Of a DNA stretch of 46,660 nucleotides, positions 35,314 through 42,942 are shown piece by piece. Below the pieces are notes generated by a model. It worked only from the letters and a program-made list of their open reading frames with translations. It did no database searches and was not told the DNA's origin. The stretch lies in contig CAIRTR010000190.1 in the NCBI GenBank assembly GCA_903881565.1, positions 1-46,660 on the forward strand. The letters are read 5' to 3'. The position numbers and the translations under genes are program-made. The stretch's first letter is position 1. The number at the start of each line of letters is the position of its first letter. Origin of the DNA: Oligoflexia bacterium. Lineage in GTDB: Bacteria > Bdellovibrionota > UBA1018.

Positions 35314-36327
35314 CTAATTCAATCGGCTGTAGTTAGCATTTCCATGGCAAGCGTGAACGCAGGTTCCGCCTTGGGTGTTGACCAGAAACTGAAACTTTCT
35401 CTTTTTGCGCGGCGATTCGTCCGAAGCAATATTATGCGGATTAACTCCGCCATGAACGTCATGGCAGACGGTGCAAGCTCTTCCCTTTTTCACCACATGC
35501 AGAAAGTGCAAATTCTCTCGCACGGTTTTGCCATTGACCACTCCATCTTTGCGGAATCGAGTCTCGGATGGGGAAACGGATTCCGATTTAACCAACGCCT
35601 GGTGACACTGAAGACAAACAGCAACGATATTGGGATTCCAACTTGGCTTTGAATCCCCGGATTGATTGCGGATCAAGGGAGTCAACACACTGGCGTGAGG
35701 CGTGTGGCAAGCAACACATTTGCCTTCTTTTGCAGGCTGATGCGCTAAGGGCAAATCACCGATCTTTTGCTTCATGTTCGGAATCTGACCCTGCTTCTGA
35801 TCATGGCAAGACAGACAATCACCGCCTTGCTTAGTCAAAAGTCGCTGATTCTTGCTAGAATGGGGTGTGTGACAATTCAGACAGCTCCGCTCGAGATCCA
35901 AAGCGCCGTGCTTTGAGCTTCCTGCCGGTATGAGACTCGTGTGGCAAGAGGTGCAAAGCTTAGCCGGCTCGTCTCGAAGAAAACTGTTGAGCGCACTGCC
36001 ATGAGGATTATGGCAAAAAGTGCAGGCGTTCTTATTCTTTAAAGCTCCGTGTACAACGGGATTGCTGTCCATAGGGTCGTGGCAGCTGTAGCAAGTGTCA
36101 CTGGATGGATCGGTAGTAACGAATTCCTTTTTCTGGGTCGTCAAGTGCTCGGGCTGTACTGTGTGACATGAGTCGCAATAATTGTTGGCGACAGGAAAAT
36201 GCACATGGGGAATCTGCGCAACTTTAGCGTGGCAAGGTAGGCAGGCACTCTCTTCTGAATAGGCAGATGATACGGCACCTGCGTAGATGGCAAGTACTCC
36301 GACGAATAGAGACATGAATGAGCGCAT
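35314..36327 (-). CDS. Periplasmic multiheme c-type cytochrome
   Basis: ATG 36327 (MRSFMSLFVGVLAIY) gives a signal peptide ending SAYS and a 337-residue product. I count ten CxxCH heme-binding motifs (CLPCH, CDSCH, CYSCH, CTFCH, CTSCH, CLNCH, CLSCH, CVACH, CLQCH, CTVCH) and an eleventh unusual CVHACH (CX3CH) at the C-terminus. The pattern C-xx-CH-xPHGS resembles the doubled-CXXCH decaheme group involved in periplasmic or extracellular electron transfer. No membrane anchor or reductase partner is adjacent, so the electron acceptor is unknown. It lies near the nitrosative/redox cluster. Confidence 0.93.
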   Translation of the reverse strand: MRSFMSLFVGVLAIYAGAVSSAYSEESACLPCHAKVAQIPHVHFPVANNYCDSCHTVQPEHLTTQKKEFVTTDPSSDTCYSCHDPMDSNPVVHGALKNKNACTFCHNPHGSALNSFLRDEPAKLCTSCHTSLIPAGSSKHGALDLERSCLNCHTPHSSKNQRLLTKQGGDCLSCHDQKQGQIPNMKQKIGDLPLAHQPAKEGKCVACHTPHASVLTPLIRNQSGDSKPSWNPNIVAVCLQCHQALVKSESVSPSETRFRKDGVVNGKTVRENLHFLHVVKKGRACTVCHDVHGGVNPHNIASDESPRKKRKFQFLVNTQGGTCVHACHGNANYSRLN

Positions 36328-36415
36328 AGGGTGGTTTCCTTTTTCCTGGTCTGGCGGGCAAAGATATATAACATTACGCGTCACAAATCAACCGGTTTGA
36401 AACACGTGGGTTGGG

Positions 36416-36431
36416 CCTGTATCGATACAGG
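36416..36431. promoter_or_regulatory. Perfect 16-bp palindrome CCTGTATCGATACAGG
   Basis: The palindrome lies in the 230-bp region between the divergent cytochrome and ABC ATPase genes, 89 bp from the cytochrome start. A perfect palindrome of this length strongly suggests a dimer-binding operator. I do not know the regulator. Confidence 0.55.
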
Positions 36432-36452
36432 TTAAACGAAAATATACCTGCA

Positions 36453-36470
36453 ATATCAATCTATTGATAT
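36453..36470. promoter_or_regulatory. Perfect dyad ATATCAA-TCTA-TTGATAT
   Basis: A 7-bp inverted repeat with a 4-bp spacer lies 22 bp from the longer palindrome. The half-sites are those of FNR but in the opposite order (ATCAA before TTGAT), so it is not an FNR box. It may belong to the same regulatory unit. Confidence 0.45.
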
Positions 36471-36557
36471 AATTAATGCATTGCGATATTAGCGCAGCAT
36501 GCGACCACAAAAAGCCATCCAAATCTCATGGATTATCGCCACGCCAGGCGCAAACCC

Positions 36558-37385
36558 ATGATTCACGTAGAAAACCTTAAAAAATCATTTAACGGCGTCT
36601 CACTCAAAGTTTCCCCCGGCGAAATTGTCGGACTCGTTGGCGCAAATGGCGCAGGCAAGACAACCTTAGTGAAAATTCTAGCAGGGATTGTTCATCCGAC
36701 TTCCGGCGAAGCCCGCGTTTTAGGGCACGTCCCGTGGGAACGCCATAATGACTTTCGCAAGCAAATCGCATTAGTGATGGGGCAAAAAGCCCAACTCTGG
36801 TGGGACCTTCCGGCTGAGGATTGTTTTCTACTTCTGAAGGAAATTTATCGAATTCCGGAGAAGCGTTATCGGGAGAAACTCGATTCGCTTGTCTACTCAC
36901 TTGGAGTTCAAGGGCAATTAAACACTCAAATTCGGCGCCTGAGCCTAGGCGAGCGGATGAAAATGGAACTCATCGCAACGCTCTTGCATGATCCAAAAGT
37001 CGTATTCTTAGATGAGCCGACCATCGGTCTTGATCTCACCGCTCAAAGAGCGATTCGCGATTTTATCTTGAAATACAGTCAGGAGCATCAGCCCGCGGTG
37101 ATTCTAACCTCTCACTACATGGAGGATATCGAGCGCCTCTGCAAGAGGATCATCATCATGAGGGAGGGCGAATTTGTATATGACGGACCCCTTGCAAAAA
37201 TTTCCGGACACCTGGCCCTTCATAAAGTCGTCACCGCAAAGCTGAATCCAGAGCACAATTCGGGTCAACCCACAGAGCCCTTTCCTCCACGGTATTTTGG
37301 ACTCACTCGCCCGGCGGATTTGGCGAGCTTGTTTGGAGTATGGCTAAGTTTTCCGAGCGGCCCGACGGGATTTTCCGAGGGGTGA
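36558..37385 (+). CDS. ABC-2 type exporter ATPase, C-terminus altered by a deletion
   Basis: ATG 36558 (MIHVENLKKSF) is preferred for its AGGCG site; the product has 275 residues. Walker A GANGAGKTT, the family-specific IALVMGQKAQLWWDLPA, signature LSLGERMK, Walker B VVFLDEP and H-loop LTSHY are present. The loop between KKSF and NGVSLKV is shorter than usual. The tail (PPRYFGLTRPADLASLF) ends in a frame that overlaps a permease fragment at 37340, so the normal ATPase end and most of the downstream permease have probably been removed together. The motor domain may still fold, but no complete membrane partner remains. Confidence 0.8.
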   Translation: MIHVENLKKSFNGVSLKVSPGEIVGLVGANGAGKTTLVKILAGIVHPTSGEARVLGHVPWERHNDFRKQIALVMGQKAQLWWDLPAEDCFLLLKEIYRIPEKRYREKLDSLVYSLGVQGQLNTQIRRLSLGERMKMELIATLLHDPKVVFLDEPTIGLDLTAQRAIRDFILKYSQEHQPAVILTSHYMEDIERLCKRIIIMREGEFVYDGPLAKISGHLALHKVVTAKLNPEHNSGQPTEPFPPRYFGLTRPADLASLFGVWLSFPSGPTGFSEG

Positions 37386-37570
37386 TCCGAAAAATACTGC
37401 TCTTTGTATTGCCGTTTTCCGTCATCAGCTCTCTTCCCGCTCGCCTGCTATTTGAAGGCATCCACTGGAGTCTTGTCGGGCATATGTTGGGGATTTCAGC
37501 CGGATTTTTGACTCTGCTGATCTTGCTATGGAACTTTGGGCTGAGGAATTACAGTTCAGCTTCTTCATAG
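37340..37570 (+). pseudogene. C-terminal remnant of an ABC-2 permease
   Basis: The 76-residue frame begins inside the end of the ATPase gene in another frame. It reads FSERPDGIFRGVIRKILLF, VLPFSVISSLPARLLFEG and a last helix GHMLGISAGFLTLLILLW. This is the C-terminal part of a multi-span ABC-2 permease, the usual partner of this ATPase, with about 180-190 residues missing. It supports an internal deletion fusing the two genes out of frame. Confidence 0.65.
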
Positions 37571-37621
37571 TTGGTATAATTGGTTTGCTCGGAGGCCTCC
37601 TTCCCGATAAGAATAGACCCA

Positions 37622-37939
37622 ATGAATTTCGTACGACTCTCCACGCTTTTGCTCGTGTCAGCCCTCGCCTTTGCGCAAACTCCGAGCGCTTACCAGGAAT
37701 TTAATCAAGCGTGCACCCACGCATTTTCCCAATCTCAGGAAAGTGCCGACTCTAATTTCTCAAAAGATTTTTGTGCGTGCGTTACCCAAGAAAGCAAAAG
37801 CCAGAAGACAACACTGAAGGCTCTTCGGCTCGAAACCGCACGGATTCAAAAAGACCCAAAAGCCCAGATTCGGGACCCCAGACTGCTTGCGGCTTTCCAC
37901 TATTGTACGATGGAAATTTTAGAATCGACTCAGAAGTAG
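37622..37939 (+). CDS. Small exported cysteine-containing protein
   Basis: ATG 37622 (MNFVRLSTLLLVSALAFA) gives a signal peptide and a 105-residue product. Four Cys (FNQACTHAF, DFCACVT, FHYCTM) could form two disulfides. The remainder is helical and polar. I recognise no family. Its end overlaps that of the convergent HAD gene by ten bases. Confidence 0.6.
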   Translation: MNFVRLSTLLLVSALAFAQTPSAYQEFNQACTHAFSQSQESADSNFSKDFCACVTQESKSQKTTLKALRLETARIQKDPKAQIRDPRLLAAFHYCTMEILESTQK

Positions 37940-38679
37940 AGTTGGTCGGCAAGTTCGAGAAAATTCTGCACTATAAAATCAAATTCACCTTTACGCGGAG
38001 GGATTGCGGGTGAACCTGCGTAGGGCCGATGAATGTAGGCGGTCTTCATCCCCAGCTTTCGCGGTACCGTGAGATCGCCCGGATGCGCGGCAACCATCAT
38101 GACCTCTTCGGGCTGTAATCCAAAATGCTCGACCGCATAGAGATAAACTTTGGGATCGGGCTTGTAGCGATGGACTTCTTCGGCCGACAAAATGTAGTCC
38201 CAGGGCAAGTGAGCAAATGCCGCGAGATCCGTAAGTAGACTCACGTTGCCGTTGGAGAGCGGTGCGATTTTGAACTTCAAACGCAGGCGATTCAACCCCT
38301 CGACAGAATCAGGCCAGGGACTCAAGCGATGCCAGACCGTGCTGAAATGATTTTTTTCCGCCTCACTCAAACCTGAAACCTCAAACTCATCAAGAAGTGT
38401 TTCGAGAGAACGGCGATGCAATTCATCCAGCGACATCCAGGGCAAAACTCCCCGTCGCACCTGATCGACCGAAGCGCCATACGCCTGACCCCAGGCGTCG
38501 GCAAACTCAGGCCAATCTACTTCGATATTATGGGATTTCCCGAGTGCTTGGCCCTCGGCAATGATGTTGGTTCGCCAATCCACCGTCGTGCCAAAAACAT
38601 CAAAGACAATGGCCTTGATCGACGCCTGCGATGAGAGAGGCGAAAGCAGGATTGCGAGAATGGCGAAGAACTTATTCAT
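37930..38679 (-). CDS. HAD-superfamily hydrolase (haloacid dehalogenase type II-like) with signal peptide
   Basis: The 249-residue protein begins with a signal peptide (MNKFFAILAILLSPLSSQA), then IKAIVFDVFGTTVDW, the HAD motif I. The type II haloacid dehalogenase features follow: cap domain LPWMSLDELHRRSLE, APLSNGNVSLL (motif II Ser), RYKPDPKVYLYA (Lys) and VMMVAAHPGDL (motif IV). The conserved second Asp of motif I in phosphatases is Phe here, as in dehalogenases. Export is unusual for this enzyme class, which normally works in the cytoplasm. No halogenated-compound context is visible. Confidence 0.8.
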   Translation of the reverse strand: MNKFFAILAILLSPLSSQASIKAIVFDVFGTTVDWRTNIIAEGQALGKSHNIEVDWPEFADAWGQAYGASVDQVRRGVLPWMSLDELHRRSLETLLDEFEVSGLSEAEKNHFSTVWHRLSPWPDSVEGLNRLRLKFKIAPLSNGNVSLLTDLAAFAHLPWDYILSAEEVHRYKPDPKVYLYAVEHFGLQPEEVMMVAAHPGDLTVPRKLGMKTAYIHRPYAGSPAIPPRKGEFDFIVQNFLELADQLYF

Positions 38680-38761
38680 AATCTGAGGCGGTTATAGTGC
38701 AAGGCAACAGTAAGTCAAAGAGTAAATTTCTCATTGACTCCCCCTTACTTCCCGCTAAAAC

Positions 38762-41182
38762 ATGGGGATGCATAAAAACACTGCACTCAAAACTGTCGGA
38801 ATCCTATCCCTTCTCTCCCTATCGCTCGCAGCTCTTTCCTGCAGCCACCCTCCACTGATTCCGGCGGGAAAAATAGCGTTCCCTGAAGAAACTCACTTCA
38901 AAAATATTCGCCAACTCACCGCAGGCGGCACCAACGCCGAAGCGTACTGGTCTTTTAATAGCAAATGGCTCGCTTTTCAGCACAAGGGCCACGGACCCCA
39001 AGGCCCCGCCTGCGATCAAATTTATGTGATGCGCGCAGATGGCTCGGGGCGAGCTGAAATTTCCAACGGCAAAGGGCGCACGACCTGCTCCTACTATCTC
39101 CCGGGCGATGATCGCGTGCTCTACAGCAGCACACACGCCTCTGATGAGAAATGCCCCCCCGTCCCCGACATGAGCAAAGGCTACGTCTGGCCAATTTATG
39201 AGACGTTTCAAATTTATTCGGCCAAAACCGATGGCTCTGACCTGCGCCTCATGGAACCCGGCGCACCGCGGGCGTACAACGCCGAAGCCACCGTTTGCAA
39301 AGACGGCAGCGTGATCTTCACCAGTGATCGCGATGGAGATCTTGACCTTTATACAGGCAAGCTCGATTCGATGGGCACGATGTCTCAGGTCAAACGAATC
39401 ACCAAGGGTCTCGGTTACGACGGCGGCGCCTTCTTCTCAACCGACTGCTCGAAAATCGTGTGGCGTGCATCACGGCCTCGCAAGGGCAAAGAGGCAGATG
39501 ACTACCTGGCCCTTCTAAAGCAACACCTTGTGAAACCCTCCCAACTTGAAATCTATGTCGCAAACGCCGACGGCTCACACGCCCGCCAAATCTCACGAAT
39601 GGGTTCCGCCAGTTTTGCACCCTACTTCACGCCTGATAACAAATCCGTACTGTTTGCCTCAAATCCTCGCGATCCCCGCGGGCGAAAATTTGAGATCTAC
39701 AAAATCAATGTCGATGGAACGGGACTTGAGCGCGTGAGCTTTGCAGACACGTTTGAGAGCTTCCCGATGTTTTCCCCAGACGGGAAGCAAATCGCATTTT
39801 CGTCAAATCGCAATGCAACCGAGCCACACGAGACCAACGTGTTTGTCGCTGATTGGGTTGCGGGCCCCGAGCAGACTTTTAGCATCGATGATGCGCGCGC
39901 AGAAAACAGGCTCTTTGCGACGATTCAAAAATTGAGCACGGACGAAATGGAAGGTCGCGGATTAGGGACGCCCGGACTTGAAAAGGCTGAGAAATTCGTC
40001 GCCGAGCGCTTCGCCACCATTGGACTCAAACCCCTTTATGAAACTTATCCCAAAGCCACTGATGGAACAGGATTTTTTCACAATGTCGATGTTAAGATGG
40101 TGAATTCAAAAACCCCAGAAAACCGTGACCGCATCGAAAAAGGCCACAACATTGTCGGAACCTTTGGCGCAGGCTGCGGCAAAGTAGGGCCCGTTGTGAT
40201 TGGGGCGCACCTGGATCATTTGGGGCATGGGGCAGAGAATTCCCTAGAACCCTCCAAGAGCGGAATCCATCACGGCGCCGACGACAATGCCTCCGGCGTG
40301 GCGGCGGTTATGGAAGCGGCGAGATTGATCGTGGCTGATCCTAAATTTACAGACGCAAAATCCAAAGACGCCAAATCCGCGTGTTTCGTCTTCACAGCCT
40401 TCACGGGCGAGGAAAGCGGAATCGCAGGCTCCTCGCGCCTAGCCGAGCTTTTCAAATCGATGAAAGTTCAACCCAAAGCCATGCTGAATCTCGACATGGT
40501 GGGGCGCATGGAAAATAATCAACTCATAGTATTCGGCAGCGATTCGGCCAAAGAGTGGAACGGCATGGTCCAAGAAGAATGTGGCGCAAGACAACTCACC
40601 TGCCCGGGTGGCGGAGATGGTTACGGCCCAAGCGATCACATGGCGTTTTTCATCAACCATGCGCCGGTACTTCACTTCTTCACCGGACCCCACGGCGACT
40701 ATCACCGGGTAAGCGACACGTTTGAAAAGATCAATGCGACGGGTGCGGTTCAAACAGCCGTGACAGTCGCCGCGCTTGCAATTCGCGCGATGGATCCAAA
40801 AATGCATTTCACTTATCAAAGAGCGCCGAAGGCTCCCATGTTTGGAGAGCACCCCGGAGGCCAGGGCGAAAAAAAGGGACGCAAAGTCTACTTAGGCACA
40901 ATCCCCGACTACTCAAGCCTGTCGTCACCCCACGGACCCTCTGGAGGAGGCGTTGAAGGCGGCGGAATCAAATTAGCCGGCGCGCGCCAAGGCAGCCCCG
41001 CGGAAAAAGCAGGAATCAAAGAAGGCGATATTTTAATGGGCATTGATGCTGCGAAAATCAATTCGTTAGAGGATTTTATGAAGGTTCTGGGCACGCTTTC
41101 GCCCGATCAGAAAATCACGCTAATGGTGCGCCGGGAAGGCAAAGAATTGAAGCTTCCCGCGGTGGTTGAGAAAAAGGACTAA
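38762..41182 (+). CDS. Envelope lipoprotein with TolB-like propeller, M28 aminopeptidase and PDZ domains
   Basis: The 806-residue protein has a lipoprotein signal (lipobox LAALSC). ATG 38768 is an equal alternative start. Residues about 50-360 contain PD40/TolB-type blades (IYVMRADGSGRAEIS, FPMFSPDGKQIAFSSN). Residues about 385-690 are an M28 zinc aminopeptidase: GAHLDHLG, HHGADDNASG, FTGEESGIAGS, LNLDMVGRM and GPSDHMAFF supply the two-zinc ligands and catalytic Glu. A C-terminal PDZ domain follows (GARQGSPAEKAGIKEGDIL). It should cleave peptides at the cell envelope, with the propeller and PDZ selecting or presenting substrates. A C7 run at 39154 is in frame. Confidence 0.9.
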   Translation: MGMHKNTALKTVGILSLLSLSLAALSCSHPPLIPAGKIAFPEETHFKNIRQLTAGGTNAEAYWSFNSKWLAFQHKGHGPQGPACDQIYVMRADGSGRAEISNGKGRTTCSYYLPGDDRVLYSSTHASDEKCPPVPDMSKGYVWPIYETFQIYSAKTDGSDLRLMEPGAPRAYNAEATVCKDGSVIFTSDRDGDLDLYTGKLDSMGTMSQVKRITKGLGYDGGAFFSTDCSKIVWRASRPRKGKEADDYLALLKQHLVKPSQLEIYVANADGSHARQISRMGSASFAPYFTPDNKSVLFASNPRDPRGRKFEIYKINVDGTGLERVSFADTFESFPMFSPDGKQIAFSSNRNATEPHETNVFVADWVAGPEQTFSIDDARAENRLFATIQKLSTDEMEGRGLGTPGLEKAEKFVAERFATIGLKPLYETYPKATDGTGFFHNVDVKMVNSKTPENRDRIEKGHNIVGTFGAGCGKVGPVVIGAHLDHLGHGAENSLEPSKSGIHHGADDNASGVAAVMEAARLIVADPKFTDAKSKDAKSACFVFTAFTGEESGIAGSSRLAELFKSMKVQPKAMLNLDMVGRMENNQLIVFGSDSAKEWNGMVQEECGARQLTCPGGGDGYGPSDHMAFFINHAPVLHFFTGPHGDYHRVSDTFEKINATGAVQTAVTVAALAIRAMDPKMHFTYQRAPKAPMFGEHPGGQGEKKGRKVYLGTIPDYSSLSSPHGPSGGGVEGGGIKLAGARQGSPAEKAGIKEGDILMGIDAAKINSLEDFMKVLGTLSPDQKITLMVRREGKELKLPAVVEKKD

Positions 41183-41263
41183 ATAACTCGTCGCACCACT
41201 TATTACGGAACTTGCGTTTTGGGTAATTTTCGCTTAAATCCATTATCTACCTATTTTGATAAT

Positions 41264-41339
41264 GGCCTGGTAGCTCAGTCGGTAGAGCAGCGCCCTGAAA
41301 AGGCGTGTGTCGGCGGTTCGATTCCGTCCCAGGCCACCA
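41264..41339 (+). tRNA. tRNA-Phe (GAA)
   Basis: The 76-nt gene folds into a standard cloverleaf: acceptor GGCCTGG with CCAGGCC, D-arm GCTC/GAGC, anticodon stem GCGCC/GGCGT with loop CTGAAAA (anticodon GAA), T-loop TTCGATT, and an encoded CCA end. The anticodon fits Phe. A dyad CATTATC-N10-GATAATG sits directly before it, and a hairpin follows immediately. Confidence 0.95.
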
Positions 41340-41361
41340 AAAGGTGGTCCCCACCTTTTGG
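41337..41361 (+). terminator. Hairpin downstream of tRNA-Phe
   Basis: CCAAAAGGTGG pairs with CCACCTTTTGG around a 3-base loop, beginning in the CCA end of the tRNA. The 3' arm contains TTTT. It probably terminates the tRNA transcript, although it lacks a long T-run. Confidence 0.6.
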
Positions 41362-41434
41362 TTAAGGTTCGCGTCAAAAACCTAAATATCCAGTTTGAGA
41401 ATTTGCATTCCCCCCTGTACTCTGATCCCCGACC

Positions 41435-42499
41435 ATGGCGATAAATCTCCTACTCACGACGACTTTCCTATTCCTGGGCCTCAGCCTTTGCACATTTGCC
41501 CAGGCTGAAGAAAAGCGCATCGACTGGTACGGATACGCGCAAACGGATCTCTCGACGACTGACGAACCCGAACAAGCCAAAGGGTTTCGCTTAAGTCGCG
41601 TCAACCTCATCGGAGATTTTGTACCGGCTTCGCGCGTGCGCTTCTTAGGCGACATTGAATTTGAAGACGGGGCAGACCACTCGGTGGATCGCCTGCAAGG
41701 AACCATCAAACTCTCCCGCGCTTTTTTGGAGTACACCTTCTTTTCACAGCTTCGCCTGCGGGCCGGAAAAATTTTGACCCCCTTTGGCCTTTATAATGAA
41801 GTCCATGATTTCACGGCCACCTATTTTTCGCTCGAAGTCCCTCGCATCTACAAACCTCATGCGTTCTTCAACGGCCTTCAGAAGCAGCGCATATTTGCAA
41901 AATACAGTACGGGGGTCGAAGGTTTCGGCACTTTCGATTTAGGCTCCGATGGAGCGCAACTTGATTATGCGGTCACGATCTCCAATGGTCGGGGCGAAAC
42001 CCTCAGTGGCGGTGACATTAATGGCACGCCTGGGACCTCACTTCGCGCCGTGTATCGACCGGGTGGAGGCTCGCCCTGGCAATTCGGCGCATCCGCATAT
42101 CAGGATCGCAATCATGAAGGAATCGGAGGCACAAGCGATGACCCTGAGCAGACTTACGCGCTGGATGTGCAATTTGAAACAAGCAAGCTTCAGATTCAAT
42201 GCGAGTCGGCCTTAGGTCGGTTTTCAGCCCCAAGTGGCAGGCGACATACGGCACTCTTAAGCTACGGACAAGTGGCTTATACATTTTTTGACGTCCTGAC
42301 TCCGTACATTCAACATTCGGTTGAGCGCTATGACCTCAGGGACTCAGAAGGCCAACATCAGGAAACCCGTGTGGGTACTGCCTGGAATTTCGCCCCGGGA
42401 TTTTTCCTAAAAGGCGAAGCACGGTTTTTTGCAGGCGAGCTTCAGGAGCAGGACATTAACTATCATGCTTATTTTTTAAGCGCGGCGATCGCATTTTGA
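41435..42499 (+). CDS. Porin-like outer-membrane protein (OprO/OprP-type)
   Basis: The 354-residue protein has a signal peptide (cleaved near AQA). IDWYGYAQTDLS, RLSRVNLIGDFVPASRVRF, LRAGKILTPFGLYNE and the final HAYFLSAAIAF suggest a 16-strand porin related to phosphate-selective and general anion porins, with a C-terminal Phe. It is the first gene of an apparent operon with a PstS-like binding protein and an adenylate cyclase; the next frame begins within its stop region. A role in letting an anion or small solute into the periplasm is inferred. Confidence 0.8.
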   Translation: MAINLLLTTTFLFLGLSLCTFAQAEEKRIDWYGYAQTDLSTTDEPEQAKGFRLSRVNLIGDFVPASRVRFLGDIEFEDGADHSVDRLQGTIKLSRAFLEYTFFSQLRLRAGKILTPFGLYNEVHDFTATYFSLEVPRIYKPHAFFNGLQKQRIFAKYSTGVEGFGTFDLGSDGAQLDYAVTISNGRGETLSGGDINGTPGTSLRAVYRPGGGSPWQFGASAYQDRNHEGIGGTSDDPEQTYALDVQFETSKLQIQCESALGRFSAPSGRRHTALLSYGQVAYTFFDVLTPYIQHSVERYDLRDSEGQHQETRVGTAWNFAPGFFLKGEARFFAGELQEQDINYHAYFLSAAIAF

Positions 42500-42513
42500 A
42501 CGGGGAGAGAAGA

Positions 42514-42942
42514 GTGAAGTCATTTTCTCTTAAAAAATGGATAGTCCTTTTGAGCCTCGGACCGTGCCTCACGGCAGGCGCCCAGTCCGTGATCGTCCAC
42601 GAGTCAAACCCCATGCACAAAGTGAGTCGCGGATTTGTCCGGAACGCCTTCTTGGGAAATTCTGTTGATTGGCCCAACCAAGCAAAAATTCAAATTGCCG
42701 ATTATACCTCAGGGTTTCCGTTGCGCGCCAAATTCAGTGAAGAGTGGCTAGGATTGAGTCCCAATAAAGTCTACATGCTTTGGATCAAGGTTTCATTAAG
42801 CGGGCGCGCAGCGCCCCCCCGCGTTTTCAAAAATGAAGACGAGGTCAAACGATTCGTCTTAGATAACCCCGATGCGATCGCTTATATCTCAAACACCGCA
42901 GGACTTCCGAAGGGACTCAGGGCAATTGAGGTCGAGCCGTGA
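42514..42942 (+). CDS. Small periplasmic PstS-like substrate-binding protein
   Basis: GTG 42514 has GGGGAG upstream and starts a signal peptide (WIVLLSLGPCLTAGA); TTG 42496 is the track alternative. The 142-residue product has VIVHESNPMHKVSRGFVRNAFLGN and DEVKRFVLDNPDAIAYIS, the fold of short phosphate-ABC-type binding proteins that occur without a transporter, often with signalling genes. It overlaps the cyclase by four bases, so it may act as the periplasmic sensor of that enzyme. The ligand is unknown. Confidence 0.75.
   Translation: MKSFSLKKWIVLLSLGPCLTAGAQSVIVHESNPMHKVSRGFVRNAFLGNSVDWPNQAKIQIADYTSGFPLRAKFSEEWLGLSPNKVYMLWIKVSLSGRAAPPRVFKNEDEVKRFVLDNPDAIAYISNTAGLPKGLRAIEVEP

Noticed and set aside
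41264-41434. tRNA-Phe as an integration site for a mobile element
   Set aside because: No integrase, repeated tRNA end or foreign gene block follows; the downstream genes look like an ordinary chromosomal operon.
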